The notes: a model not told the origin generated them from the sequence alone. A stretch of 64,000 nucleotides of DNA from Caulobacterales bacterium (GCA_019510435.1 JAEKKJ010000006.1:248001-312000); one strand, 5' to 3'. Shown: positions 44,891 to 54,430, numbered from the stretch's first letter. A program made the numbers and translations.

Positions 44891-47206
44891 TCAGCCGTAG
44901 TTGCGAAGGCGCGGGTGATCTTCCGCCAGGAACTCGAAAAGTTGGCTTAACGGCTGGGGGCGGGCGACCAGGTAGCCCTGGGCGTGGTCGCAGCCCATGG
45001 CGGCCAGGACCTGGAACACCTCGGCGGTCTCGATGCCTTCGGCGACCACCTTCAGGCCCAGGCTGTGGGCCAGATCGATGGTGGAGCGGACGATCAGGGC
45101 GTCGCGCTGGCTCTCGGTGACGTCCTGGACGATGGAGCGGTCGATCTTCAGCTCATGGCCGCGGATCTGTTTCAGATAGGCCAGGGAGGAGAGGCCCGCG
45201 CCGAAGTCGTCGATGGAGATCGAGACGCCCATGTCGGCGAAGGCCGCCAGCATGGCCATGGCCACGTCGGGGTTCTCGATCACGGCGGTCTCGGTGATCT
45301 CGAAGCAGATGCGTCCCGCCGCGTCCGCCAGGGCCTTGCGGGCAAAGTCCAGGAAATCGGGCTCGCCCAGGATGCGGCCGGAGATGTTGACCGCCACATC
45401 CAGGTGGTGGCCGGCCTCGGCGAGGGCGCGCTGGTCGGCGATGGCCTGGCCCACGACCCACTCGGTGAGCGCGCGGATATGGCCGGTCTCCTCGGCCATG
45501 GGGATGAAGAGGTCCGGCGTGATCAGGCCGCGGGTCGGGTGGTTCCAGCGCACCAGGGCCTCGCAGCCGGAGATGCGGCCGGCGCGCATGTCGAACTTCG
45601 GCTGGTGCCAGAGCTGGAACTCGCCGCTCGCCAGGCCCCCCAGCATGCTGGACATCAGCGACAGGTTGGCGGCCGGGTCGCCATAGGCCTCGGCGTCGAA
45701 CAGGGCCAGCTTGCGGCGGCCGGCGCGGGCCTGGTCGAGGGCGATGGTGGCCCGCTCGATGGACTGGCCCACGGCATCCGGGGCCAGCGGCGAAAGGCCG
45801 ACGCTGAGCGCCACGTCGATGGCCTCGCCGTCCACCCGCACCGGCTGTTCCAGGAGCTCCAGCAGGCGCTGCACCTCGGCCTGCGCGGCCTCGGCGTCGT
45901 CGGCGGCGATCACGAAGCTCAGGGTGTCGGTGGAGATCCGGGCGACGCCGCAGGCGGGGGCGAGGCCCGAGATGCGGTTGCCGACCATGCGCACGGCGCG
46001 GGCGGCCAGGGCATGGCCAATGGCGCCGCGCATGTGGGCGAAGCGGTCCAGGCCGGCGGCGCAGACATAGGCGCCCGGCCCCTGCCCCTCCGCCAGCGCC
46101 TCGGCGCGGCGCTCCAGGGCCAGCCGGTTGGGCAGGCCGGTGTCGTTGTCGTGCATGGCCAGGCGCGTGATCTTCTGCTCGCGCTCGCGGATCTCGGCGG
46201 CCATGGCGTTGAAGCTCTGGGCCAGGCGGGCCAGCTCGTCGTCGCCGGCGATCTCGACCTGCGCCTCCTCGCCGCGCTGCAGGCGGTGGGCGGCCGCGTC
46301 CAGCTCGGAGATCGGGCGGGTGACGCCGCGGGCCAGGAGCCAGCTGCCCCAGCTGACCACCGCCAGGCCGCCCACGCCCAGGAGGCCGACGATGATCAGC
46401 AGCGGACGGTAGGGCGCCAGGGCCTGGGCCAGGGGATAGCGCAGCAGCAGCACCGCGCCGCCGCCGGGTTCCAGCACCGGCAGGGGCTTGACCAGCGCCG
46501 CGGCCCGGCCGCTGGCCAGGTCCAGCACCTGGGGCATGGCGCGGGCCTTGAGCCCGTCGGTGATCACCCGGCGCACGGCGGGGGCCATCAGCTCGGCCGG
46601 GGCGTGACTGGCGGTCCAGGCGCCGCCGGCGGTGCGGTGCAGGACGACGGCGCTGAGCGGGATCGAGGACAGCCGCTCCAGCGCCCGCATCTCCTTGTCG
46701 TCCAGCTTCACCGCGAACACGACCCAGCCGATGAGGTCGGGCGAGAGCACCGGGGCGCTGACGAGCTGGTAGGGCTCCCCGCCCAGGAGGAGGACGCCGC
46801 TGGGATCGTCCGCGCCGTCGAAGGCCTTGGCGATGGCGGCGGCGTCGGCCGGGGCGAACCGCGCGCCGGCCACCTGGCCCTCCGCGTCGACCATGAAGGC
46901 GTAGTCGACGCCCATGCGGCGCTTCAGGTTGTCGAGGGCCGAGCCGATGGTGGCCGCGTCGTGCGTGGCGGCGGCCTCGCGGAAACCGAAGTCGCGGGAG
47001 AGCAGGCTGGCGCCCTCGCGCAGCCGGTCCGAGCGCAGCGACCAGACCTGGTCGAAGACCGTGCCGGTGGCGGAGAGCTCGTTGCGCACCTGGCGCTGGG
47101 CGGCGTTGGAGATGGCGAAGAACACCGCCAGGGACACCACCAGCAGCACGGCGCCGAACAGCGCCGCGTAGAGGACCGTCAGGCGGGTGGAGAGCCGCCG
47201 GAACAT
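44891..47206 (-). CDS. Membrane EAL-domain cyclic-di-GMP phosphodiesterase with degenerate GGDEF
   Basis: 771 residues. TM1 about 10-31, a periplasmic sensor region about 35-250 (similar to CHASE-type), TM2 about 258-280, HAMP about 285-340, a GGDEF fold about 350-510 whose active motif is replaced by ARISTDTLSFVIAAD (no GGDEF), and an EAL domain about 520-765. EAL motifs are intact: CEALVRWNHP, NISGRI, ITETAVIENP, SIDDFGAGLSSL and VAEGIET. So it most probably degrades c-di-GMP. It shares an operon with a cupredoxin-like protein upstream and an outer-membrane protein downstream, with 1-base gap to the former. Confidence 0.9.
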   Translation of the reverse strand: MFRRLSTRLTVLYAALFGAVLLVVSLAVFFAISNAAQRQVRNELSATGTVFDQVWSLRSDRLREGASLLSRDFGFREAAATHDAATIGSALDNLKRRMGVDYAFMVDAEGQVAGARFAPADAAAIAKAFDGADDPSGVLLLGGEPYQLVSAPVLSPDLIGWVVFAVKLDDKEMRALERLSSIPLSAVVLHRTAGGAWTASHAPAELMAPAVRRVITDGLKARAMPQVLDLASGRAAALVKPLPVLEPGGGAVLLLRYPLAQALAPYRPLLIIVGLLGVGGLAVVSWGSWLLARGVTRPISELDAAAHRLQRGEEAQVEIAGDDELARLAQSFNAMAAEIREREQKITRLAMHDNDTGLPNRLALERRAEALAEGQGPGAYVCAAGLDRFAHMRGAIGHALAARAVRMVGNRISGLAPACGVARISTDTLSFVIAADDAEAAQAEVQRLLELLEQPVRVDGEAIDVALSVGLSPLAPDAVGQSIERATIALDQARAGRRKLALFDAEAYGDPAANLSLMSSMLGGLASGEFQLWHQPKFDMRAGRISGCEALVRWNHPTRGLITPDLFIPMAEETGHIRALTEWVVGQAIADQRALAEAGHHLDVAVNISGRILGEPDFLDFARKALADAAGRICFEITETAVIENPDVAMAMLAAFADMGVSISIDDFGAGLSSLAYLKQIRGHELKIDRSIVQDVTESQRDALIVRSTIDLAHSLGLKVVAEGIETAEVFQVLAAMGCDHAQGYLVARPQPLSQLFEFLAEDHPRLRNYG

Positions 47207-47207
47207 C

Positions 47208-47840
47208 TCAGTAGGCGCCGCGCTGCAGGCGCGAGGGCTTGAGGTCGCCGCTCACCGACAGGCGCAGGGCGCCGCTGGCCGGCAGGGTGACGCGCCGGGT
47301 GATCTCATTGTCGGGCGCCTTCAGGAAGGGATGCCAGATGGTGACCGTGGCCGGGCCTGGCGGCAGGTCGCGCACCACCGCTGCCCCCGCCGCGGTCCTG
47401 GCGGCGAACGGGGTGTCCACCACCCGGATGTAGGCGGCCATGTTGTCGTGGATATTGCAGCCCAGGGCGACGACGCCGGGCTTGTCGAAGGTGACCTTCC
47501 GCGTCTGGTCCTGGCCGTAGAGCTTCAGCTCGAAGGTCTTGGCCTTGGAGAACGAATAGACGTGGTGATGGAAGGGATCGAGGTTGGGGAAGCTGACCTC
47601 GGCGCCCACCGGCACGATCAGGACGTACGGCTGGAACTGGGTGTCCTTCTGGGCCATGACGAACGGCCCGGCGAGCCGCGCCGAGCCGTGGCCCGCGTCC
47701 GGCCGCACCATGACCACCGCATCGCTGACCGGCTTTCCCGCGCCGGTTGAGAGCGTCAGGTCCAGCTCCGCCGCGCCAGCAGGCCCGGCGAGGCCGAGCA
47801 CGAGCGCGAGGAGAGCCAGCATACGCATGCGCTCCCGCAT
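47208..47840 (-). CDS. Cupredoxin-like periplasmic protein (methylamine utilization-like)
   Basis: 210 residues with a signal peptide (about 1-24, LALVLGLAGPAGA). The central region carries a cupredoxin copper site: FPNLDPFHHHVYSFSKAKTF (His) and later VVALGCNIHDNMAAYI, giving the Cys, His and Met of a type 1 copper centre. The C-terminal part is a beta domain (RVTLPASGALRLSVSG). Annotated often as methylamine utilization protein, though no other mau gene is here. It is the first gene of an operon with the EAL phosphodiesterase, one base apart, and an outer-membrane protein. A redox- or copper-related signal input to c-di-GMP is possible but inferred. Confidence 0.83.
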   Translation of the reverse strand: MRERMRMLALLALVLGLAGPAGAAELDLTLSTGAGKPVSDAVVMVRPDAGHGSARLAGPFVMAQKDTQFQPYVLIVPVGAEVSFPNLDPFHHHVYSFSKAKTFELKLYGQDQTRKVTFDKPGVVALGCNIHDNMAAYIRVVDTPFAARTAAGAAVVRDLPPGPATVTIWHPFLKAPDNEITRRVTLPASGALRLSVSGDLKPSRLQRGAY

Positions 47841-47979
47841 ACCGCCTCTTCGTGAATTCGCCGTAAAGCTTGATTTCCCTAGGGTTCGGCGGGGTCCAAA
47901 CGGCTGTTTGCCTCAAAGGGGCGCGCTTGGCACAATCGGGCTTTCACGCCGCGTCCTGCATTTCGAAAGACTTCAGACT

Positions 47980-48936
47980 TTGACCCTTTCCACAACCGCG
48001 GCGAACAGCGCCGCGCCGGCCGGGCCGCTGGGCTCGGTCGAGGCCCTGATCGCCGGCCTCGGCGGAGTCGGCTACATCGCCTCGCGCCGGATCGCGACGG
48101 CGCTCTACATGGCCGCGAACCTGCAGAAGCCGATCCTGGTGGAAGGCTCGGCCGGCGTGGGCAAGACCGAGCTGGCGCTCTCGACCGCCACCCTGCTCGG
48201 CCTGCCGCTGATCCGCATGCAGTGCTATGAGGGCCTGGACGAGTCCAAGGCGCTGTACGAGTGGAAGTACGGCAAGCAGCTGCTCTACACCCAGATCCTG
48301 AAGGACCGGATGGGCGAGCAGCTGGCCGACGCGCCGAACATGGAAGCGGCCATGGACCGGCTGCACGGCATGGGCGACCTGTTCTTCTCCGAACCCTTCC
48401 TGGAGCCGCGGCCGCTGATGAAGGCGCTGCGCGAGGACGACGGCTGCGTGCTGCTCATCGACGAGGTCGACAAGTCGGACGAGGCGTTCGAGGCTTTCCT
48501 GCTGGAGGTGCTGTCGGCCTACCAGGTCTCGGTGCCGGAGCTGGGCGTCCTGAAGGCCAAGACGCCGCCCCTGGTGTTCCTGACCTCCAACAACGTCCGC
48601 GACCTGGGCGATGCGCTGAAGCGCCGGTGCCTGCACCTGCATATCCCGCTGCCGGAGGCGGCGCTGGAGGAGCGGATCGTGGCCTCGCGCGTGCCGGGCA
48701 TCGAGGCCACGCTGACCCGCGAGCTGGTGGGCTTCGTGCAGTCGCTGCGCACCCTGGACCTGCGCAAGGCGCCCTCGATCTCCGAGACCGTGGACTGGGC
48801 CCGGGCCCTGGTGCTGCTGCACGCCGACAGCCTTTCGGCGGACCTGGTGCGCGACACCCTGAACGTGATCCTGAAGTTCGAGCAGGACATCACCGCGATC
48901 GAGCCGCAGGTGGTGGAGCTGCTGCACCGGCGATGA
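47980..48936 (+). CDS. MoxR-family AAA+ ATPase
   Basis: About 318 residues from TTG 47980. Walker A GSAGVGKT at 56-63, Walker B VLLIDEVDKSDEAFEAFLL near 155, sensor LVFLTSNNVRDLGDALKRRC near 200-219. MoxR ATPases work with a VWA-domain partner to insert cofactors or remodel proteins. The gene begins at TTG because it is the first codon in frame that fits the family; upstream in-frame extension to 47584 is not family-like and overlaps the cupredoxin gene in antisense. A VWA gene follows at 49171 beyond a repeat. Confidence 0.85.
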   Translation: MTLSTTAANSAAPAGPLGSVEALIAGLGGVGYIASRRIATALYMAANLQKPILVEGSAGVGKTELALSTATLLGLPLIRMQCYEGLDESKALYEWKYGKQLLYTQILKDRMGEQLADAPNMEAAMDRLHGMGDLFFSEPFLEPRPLMKALREDDGCVLLIDEVDKSDEAFEAFLLEVLSAYQVSVPELGVLKAKTPPLVFLTSNNVRDLGDALKRRCLHLHIPLPEAALEERIVASRVPGIEATLTRELVGFVQSLRTLDLRKAPSISETVDWARALVLLHADSLSADLVRDTLNVILKFEQDITAIEPQVVELLHRR

Positions 48937-48961
48937 GGGGCCCAGGTTCCGCCTCGTCCCT

Positions 48962-49168
48962 TACCTCCCCCGCGGAGCGGCGGGAGGGGGACCGCGCCCC
49001 GCAGAGGGCGTGGTGGAGGGGGCGAGCCACAAGCTCCGTGGATCGACCGGGCCGCATTGGGCGCCGTGCGTGGGGCTCGCCCCCTCCACCCCCCGCTCTT
49101 CCCCCGGCCCGAGGCCGGGGTCGGCGGGCGGTCCCCCTCCCGCCATCGCCGCCGCGATGGGGGAGGTA
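48962..49168. repeat. Intergenic palindrome, terminal-hairpin family (copy 3)
   Basis: Opens TACCTCCCCCGCGGAGCGGC, has GTGGAGGGGGCGAGCC and GGGGCTCGCCCCCTCCACCC inside, and closes GCCGCGATGGGGGAGGTA. Its last bases carry GGGGGAGG immediately upstream of the VWA gene's ATG, so the repeat arm doubles as the ribosome binding site. Confidence 0.85.
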
Positions 49169-49170
49169 GG

Positions 49171-50532
49171 ATGCAGCACACCCTCGAGCAGTTCTTCCGG
49201 GCCTTGCGGGCGGCAGACGTGCGGGTCTCGCCGGCGGAGGCGATCGACGCGTCGCGGGCGGTGACGGTCACCGGCTTTGCCGACCGCACCCTGTTCAAGG
49301 ACGCCCTGTGCGCCACCCTGGCCAAGTCGGCCGAGGAGGTGGACCGGTTCGAGCAGGTGTTCGAGACCTTCTTCGCCCGCGACGAAGTCAGCCTGCCGCC
49401 GCCATCGGCCTCGCCGCAGGGCGAGCCCAGTGAGGCGGACATGGCGCGGGTCGCCGAGAGCCCGCTGGCCCAGGCGATGCTGTCCGGCGACTCCACGGCC
49501 GTGCAGCAGTCGATGGAGGAGGCCGCCGCCCGCGCCGGCGTCGCCGACATCCGCCTCTCCACCCAGCGCAGCCGGCTGACGCGCCGGATGCTGGAGGAGA
49601 TGGGCCTGGAGGAGATCGAGGCGATCATCGCGGGCGCCCGCCGCCTTCCGGAGGGCGAGGGCCAGGGGCTGGCGGACCGGCTGGAGGGCGCGCGCCGCGA
49701 CCTCTTCGAGCTGGCCCAGGCCTATGTGGCGCGCCAGCACGACCTCTATGCCGCCGGCTCCGGGCGCGAGCTGCGCGAGGAGCGGCTGATCCGCAAGCAG
49801 ATCAACGCCGACGGTGGGGTGGACCCGGTCGACTACCAGCTGATGCAGGGGCTGGTGAAGAAGATGGCCAAGCGGCTGGCGGCCAAATATTCCCGCCGGC
49901 GCCGCGCCGCCCAGCGCGGGCATCTGGACGTGCGCAAGACCCTGCGCCGCTCGATGGCCTATGGCGGCGTGCCGTTCCAGGTGGAGTGGAAGGTCAAGAA
50001 GGTCGACAAACCGTCGATCGTGGCGATCTGCGACGTGTCCAAGTCGGTCGCGGCCGCGGCCCAGTTCCTGCTGACCTTCCTCTATTCGCTGAACGAGGTG
50101 GTGGACCGCATGGACGCCTTCGCGTTCTCCGGCCGGCTGATCAGCGTGAACGACATCCTGGACGACCACGGCGTCGAGCAGGCGATCTTCAAGGTGCTGC
50201 AGGAGATCGGCTTCCAGCAGACCGACTATGGCCGCGCGCTGCAGGACTTCTCGGAGGAGCACCTGGACCGGCTGGACCGGCGCACCACGGTGATCTTCCT
50301 GGGCGATGGCCGCTCCAACTTCGCCGACCCGCGGCTGGACCTGATGCGCCAGATCCACGACCGGTCGCGGGCGGTGATCTGGCTGAACCCCGAGCCGGAG
50401 AGCTACTGGGGCCAGGGCGACAGCGTGATGAACCGCTACGCCCGCTTCTGCCACGTGGCCAAGCAGTGCGCGACCCTGGAGCAGCTGGAGCGGATCATCG
50501 AGGACGTGCTCAGGAGCTACGTGCCGCACTGA
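49171..50532 (+). CDS. VWA domain-containing protein (CoxE-like)
   Basis: 453 residues. N-terminal helical region (about 1-260) and a C-terminal von Willebrand A domain: VAICDVSKSVAAAAQFLLTF (MIDAS Asp-x-Ser-x-Ser), DAFAFSGRLISV, and QTDYGRALQDF, then TTVIFLGDGRSN. Partner of the MoxR ATPase upstream, as in CoxD/CoxE and other cofactor-assembly pairs. ATG 49171 is preceded by GGGGGAGG supplied by the palindromic repeat. Its end overlaps the MFS transporter (convergent) by 23 bases. Confidence 0.88.
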   Translation: MQHTLEQFFRALRAADVRVSPAEAIDASRAVTVTGFADRTLFKDALCATLAKSAEEVDRFEQVFETFFARDEVSLPPPSASPQGEPSEADMARVAESPLAQAMLSGDSTAVQQSMEEAAARAGVADIRLSTQRSRLTRRMLEEMGLEEIEAIIAGARRLPEGEGQGLADRLEGARRDLFELAQAYVARQHDLYAAGSGRELREERLIRKQINADGGVDPVDYQLMQGLVKKMAKRLAAKYSRRRRAAQRGHLDVRKTLRRSMAYGGVPFQVEWKVKKVDKPSIVAICDVSKSVAAAAQFLLTFLYSLNEVVDRMDAFAFSGRLISVNDILDDHGVEQAIFKVLQEIGFQQTDYGRALQDFSEEHLDRLDRRTTVIFLGDGRSNFADPRLDLMRQIHDRSRAVIWLNPEPESYWGQGDSVMNRYARFCHVAKQCATLEQLERIIEDVLRSYVPH

Positions 50533-52018
50533 GCTCGGCGGCGCGGCGGGTTTTCACCTGGGCGGCGATGTCGTGGTGGCGCAGACGGGTGATGGCGTAG
50601 GGCAAGAGGGCGATCGCGCCGGCGAAGGCGAAGATCGCCGCCAGCGGGCCCCAGGCCAGGACCAGCAGCCGCAGAACCGGTTCGGCCACCACCGCGCCGG
50701 CGTGGCCGCCCGCGGCCTTGGGGAAATGCAGGGCGTCGAGGGCGAAGCCGGCCGCCATCTGGCCGAGGCCGCTGGCCGCTTTCGCGGCGAAGCCCAGGCC
50801 CGCGAAATAGAGGCCCTCGCGCCGGGCGCCGAACAGCACCTCGTGCTCGTCGGCCGCGTCGGCCATCATTGCCGGATAGGCCACCGACAGCAGCCCGACC
50901 CCGAGGCCGATGATCGCCGCATTGCCCGACAGCCAAGGCAGGGCCGCGTCGCCGCTCAGCATGAAGAGGCCGGTGGCGCGCAGCACCTGCAGGGTGAGGA
51001 AACAGACCAGCACCAGGGCCAGGCCCTGCAGGATCACCGTCTTCTTCTCCAGCCGGTTCAGCAGCGCCCGCGCGACGGGCACCCCGAACAGGATCCCGCC
51101 GAAATAGGCGTAGCTGATCAGCTGGATGCGTTCGGGCCGCACCTTCCAGACGAAGACGTAGGCGTAGTTGTTGAAGGCGCCATTGACCCCGGCGGCCACC
51201 CAGAACATCACCGCCGAGACGAACAGGGTCCGGAACGAGGCGTTGCGGAACACCTCCGGCAGCTCGCGGAAGAGGCCCAGCAGCATGGGCGACGGCGGCG
51301 TCGTGGGCTGGGGCAGGCGGCGCGCATAGCGCCAGACCCCGGCGCAGCAGATCGCGGCCCCGGCGACCATCAGCACCGCCACGCTCCAGCCGAACGCCGG
51401 GTAGTGGTCGCGCACCTGCAGCCCGCCCTTGCCGGCGAAGAAATAGCCGTAGGCGAGGCCGGTGATGAGGACGCCGATGACGATGCCGGCCACCGCGCGG
51501 TAGGCCACCACGCTGGCGCGCTCCACATAGCCGTCGGCCATCTCGGCCCCGAGCGCGGCATAGGGCAGGTTGTAGAGCGAGGCCGCGCCGCGCAGGCCCA
51601 TCTTGGCCAGCACCAGCCAGCCGAACAGCAGGAATGGCGCAAGGCCGGCCGGCGGGGCGAACAGCATCCCCAGCATCAGGACGACGAACGGGCAGGCGAT
51701 CAGCATGAGCGGTAGGCGCCGGCCCAGGCGCGAGCGGACGTTGTCGGAGATGGAGCCGATCAGCGGGTCCATCAGCGCGTCCAGGCACATGCTGATGGCG
51801 AGGGCCGTGCCGACCAGGGTCCCCGAGAGCCCCAGCACGGCGGTGTAGTAGAAGAAGACGAAGCTGGCGACGACCAGGTAGCCGGACTCGATCATCTGGC
51901 CGAAGGCGTAGGCGAACTTGACGCCGACCGGCGGCCTGAGCTCGCCATGCGCGGCGGTGGGGGCCTCGGGCGGCGCGGCGATGTCTGGCGCCTCGACGAA
52001 GTTCTCTGCGACCGCCAC
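50510..52018 (-). CDS. GPH/MFS-type sugar (glycoside)-cation transporter
   Basis: 502 residues with about 12 TM helices. N-terminal pattern FAYAFGQMIESGYLVVASFV, then the loop SISDNVRSRLGRRLPLML, typical of the glycoside-pentoside-hexuronide cation symporter family. Carries an unidentified sugar or glycoside inward with a cation. Divergent from the TetR gene with 122 bases between starts; that TetR may be its regulator. Convergent 3' overlap with the VWA gene. Confidence 0.88.
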   Translation of the reverse strand: MAVAENFVEAPDIAAPPEAPTAAHGELRPPVGVKFAYAFGQMIESGYLVVASFVFFYYTAVLGLSGTLVGTALAISMCLDALMDPLIGSISDNVRSRLGRRLPLMLIACPFVVLMLGMLFAPPAGLAPFLLFGWLVLAKMGLRGAASLYNLPYAALGAEMADGYVERASVVAYRAVAGIVIGVLITGLAYGYFFAGKGGLQVRDHYPAFGWSVAVLMVAGAAICCAGVWRYARRLPQPTTPPSPMLLGLFRELPEVFRNASFRTLFVSAVMFWVAAGVNGAFNNYAYVFVWKVRPERIQLISYAYFGGILFGVPVARALLNRLEKKTVILQGLALVLVCFLTLQVLRATGLFMLSGDAALPWLSGNAAIIGLGVGLLSVAYPAMMADAADEHEVLFGARREGLYFAGLGFAAKAASGLGQMAAGFALDALHFPKAAGGHAGAVVAEPVLRLLVLAWGPLAAIFAFAGAIALLPYAITRLRHHDIAAQVKTRRAAELSAARSS

Positions 52019-52140
52019 GCGACCTCCCGATCATTTATTGTTTGAAGGAACGGTATCCTCTTCCGTCGGACTGACAACAGTTACATCGCGTCCATCACAC
52101 GGCCCCTTGCCGGAAGCTGAATATCGCTTCATTATAAGCC

Positions 52141-52707
52141 ATGCGACGGAAGGACGACACCAAGGCGCGGGACATCCTGCGCGCCACGCTGGAGGAGGTC
52201 CGCCTGGTCGGCCTGGCGGGGCTGTCCATGGAGGCGGTGGCGCGGCGGGCCGGCGTGGCCACGGGCACCGTCTATGTCTATTTCAAGAGCAAGGACGCCC
52301 TGCTCGACCAGCTGTACCTGGAGACCAAGCAGAAGTTCACCGCCCTGGTGTTCCAGGACGACGGCGGCCCGCTGCGGGGCGCCTTCACCCGGATCGTCAC
52401 CGCCTATCTGGACTATGTGGCGGAAAATTCGTCGGAAATCGTCTTCATGGGGCAGATGGCCAATTCGCCCTATGTCACCGAGGCGACCCGCGCGGCGGTG
52501 GCCCTGGGCGTGCGCCCGGTGATGGCGCTGCTGGAGCGAGGCAAGGCCGAGCAGCTGCTGAAGGCCATCGACACCGGCTGGATGGCGGCCTTCCTGTACG
52601 AGACGGTCAAGGCCATGGCGCCGCTGGGCGCGCGCCTGCCGCCGGGCGAACGGGGCCATTTCCGCGAGACCGTCGCCGGCCTCTGCTGGGATGCGCTGAA
52701 AGCCTAG
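52141..52707 (+). CDS. TetR family transcriptional regulator
   Basis: 188 residues. N-terminal HTH with GLAGLSMEAVARRAGVATGT and VYVYFKSKDALLDQLY, the usual TetR pattern; C-terminal ligand domain all-helical. It lies between the divergent transporter and the SDR gene on the same strand, and could control both. Short AT-rich stretches upstream (about 52030-52060, and 52715-52745 before the SDR) are candidate operator regions; no clear palindrome was confirmed. Confidence 0.92.
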   Translation: MRRKDDTKARDILRATLEEVRLVGLAGLSMEAVARRAGVATGTVYVYFKSKDALLDQLYLETKQKFTALVFQDDGGPLRGAFTRIVTAYLDYVAENSSEIVFMGQMANSPYVTEATRAAVALGVRPVMALLERGKAEQLLKAIDTGWMAAFLYETVKAMAPLGARLPPGERGHFRETVAGLCWDALKA

Positions 52708-52756
52708 CGCGTTTTCATTTGACCATAAATTGAATCAATATTCATCGGAGACCATC

Positions 52757-53569
52757 ATGACGCAGACCATCTTCATCACCGGAAGCTCCACCGGCCTCGG
52801 CCGCGCCGCGGCCCTCCTGTTCGCGCAGAAGGGCTGGAAGGTGATCGCCACCATGCGCAACCCCGCCGCCGAGACCGAGCTCGGCCAGGTGGCCGGCGTG
52901 ACCGTGATGCCGCTGGACGTGACCGACCCGGCCCAGGTGGCGCAGACCGCCAAGGCCGCCCTGGCGCTCGGGCCTGTGGATGTGCTCTTCAACAACGCAG
53001 GCTATGGCCTGGCCGGGCCGTTCGAGGGCGCCAGCGACGAGCAGCTGGTCCGCGAGATCGACACCAACCTGCTGGGCGTGATGCGCGTGACCCAGGCCTT
53101 CCTGCCGGCCCTGCGTGAGCGGGGGCGCGGGACCATCATCACCACCACCTCGATCGGCGGGCTGGTGACCTTCCCGTTCAACAGCGTCTACCACGCCACC
53201 AAGTGGGGCCTGGAGGGCTGGAGCGAGAGCCTGGCCTTCGAGCTGGCGCCGTTCGGCATCCGGGTGAAGACCGTGGCGCCCGGCGGCATCGCCACCGACT
53301 TCGCCAGCCGCTCGCTGGTGCTGACCAGCCACTCGGCCTACGCCGAGGCCATGGGCAAGACCTTCGCGGCCTTCACCAATCCCGAGCGCCGCGGCCACGG
53401 CTCGACCGCCGAACAGATCGCCGAGGCGGTCTATGCGGCGGCGACCGAGGACGACGGCCGGGTCACGGTGGTGGCCGGCGAGGACGCCAAGGCCACCTAC
53501 GCCCAGCGCCTGGCGGTCGGCATCGAGGCCTTCCGCGCGGGCATCCGCAGCCAGTTCCTGGGGGCGTAG
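52757..53569 (+). CDS. SDR family oxidoreductase
   Basis: 270 residues. Cofactor loop IFITGSSTGLGRAAALLFAQ, then LFNNAGYGLAGPFEG (NAG), and the catalytic VYHATKWGLEGWSE (Tyr-x-x-x-Lys). ATG 52757 follows GGAG; an ATG at 52730 would add nine residues. 49 bases after the TetR stop. Members of this subgroup reduce carbonyl groups of small metabolites. Substrate not known. Convergent with the methyltransferase gene. Confidence 0.91.
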   Translation: MTQTIFITGSSTGLGRAAALLFAQKGWKVIATMRNPAAETELGQVAGVTVMPLDVTDPAQVAQTAKAALALGPVDVLFNNAGYGLAGPFEGASDEQLVREIDTNLLGVMRVTQAFLPALRERGRGTIITTTSIGGLVTFPFNSVYHATKWGLEGWSESLAFELAPFGIRVKTVAPGGIATDFASRSLVLTSHSAYAEAMGKTFAAFTNPERRGHGSTAEQIAEAVYAAATEDDGRVTVVAGEDAKATYAQRLAVGIEAFRAGIRSQFLGA

Positions 53570-53578
53570 CGGCGCGGT

Positions 53579-54430
53579 CTAGCGTCCCCCCTCGCCACGG
53601 CGGGCCCGCATGACGTGCGGGCCTGGCGCGGCGGGGCCGACGGCGGGGACACCCAGGTAGCGGACGGCGATCCCCGCCACGTCCAGATCCTCCTGATCTC
53701 CCAGGCCCAGGCCTTTCAGCTCTCGGGCGATATCAGCCGGATCGAAGTGACTGAGCCAGGGTTCGCCCGCCTGTGCGGCATGCGAGCCCAAGGCGACCAT
53801 CTCCGCACGGCGGTCAGGGGGATAGTTCTCGAGCGGCTCGCTGTAGTCGAACACGACCTCCGCGCCGGGCACGCCCGCGATATAGCGCAAGGTCGCCGAG
53901 ATGGCGGCTGGCCGCAGGTAGGGCACGACGCCAAGCCAGAGAAAGAAGGCGGGCTGATGGGGATCGAACCCTGCGGCGAGCAGGCCGTGTCCCAGGTCTT
54001 CGCGTTCAAGATCGATGGCCGCGAAGATCAGGGACGCAGGCGCCGACAGGCCCGCGTCGGCGATGCGCTTGAGCTTCCAGGCCTGGGTGGCCGGATGGTC
54101 GACCTCGAACGTGCGCAGCCCCTGATCGGCGTGGGGATTGCGCAGGCCCGATGTGTCGAGACCGGCGCCCAGCACGACGGCCTGGCGCACGCCGCGGGCG
54201 ACCGCCACCGCGAGGCTGTCCTCCGCGAACCGGCTCCGCGCGGCCATGAAGACCCGCGCGCGCGTGTGCGCCGCATCGCCTGTCAGCGCCCCGATGATGG
54301 TGTCAGCCTCGGGACCCAGAACCGCGCAGGCCAGCGGGTCCGAAAAGATGCGGCCGCCATCCAGCACCTGATGCGCAGCGCGGTAGCCGGCGGCGGCGAC
54401 AGCGGTCTGACTCGGCTTTCGTTCTTCCAT
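53579..54430 (-). CDS. Class I SAM-dependent methyltransferase, leucine carboxyl-like
   Basis: 283 residues. N-terminal pattern EERKPSQTAVAAAGYRAAHQ and MAARSRFAEDSLAVAVARGV, then the SAM loop VVLGAGLDTSGLRN and the acidic residue in RTFEVDHPATQAWK, as in the TIGR-type leucine carboxyl methyltransferase-like family. The conserved sequence FLWLGVVPYL is present. Natural substrate unknown. It is transcribed away from the 425-base low-GC gap to its right. Confidence 0.9.
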   Translation of the reverse strand: MEERKPSQTAVAAAGYRAAHQVLDGGRIFSDPLACAVLGPEADTIIGALTGDAAHTRARVFMAARSRFAEDSLAVAVARGVRQAVVLGAGLDTSGLRNPHADQGLRTFEVDHPATQAWKLKRIADAGLSAPASLIFAAIDLEREDLGHGLLAAGFDPHQPAFFLWLGVVPYLRPAAISATLRYIAGVPGAEVVFDYSEPLENYPPDRRAEMVALGSHAAQAGEPWLSHFDPADIARELKGLGLGDQEDLDVAGIAVRYLGVPAVGPAAPGPHVMRARRGEGGR

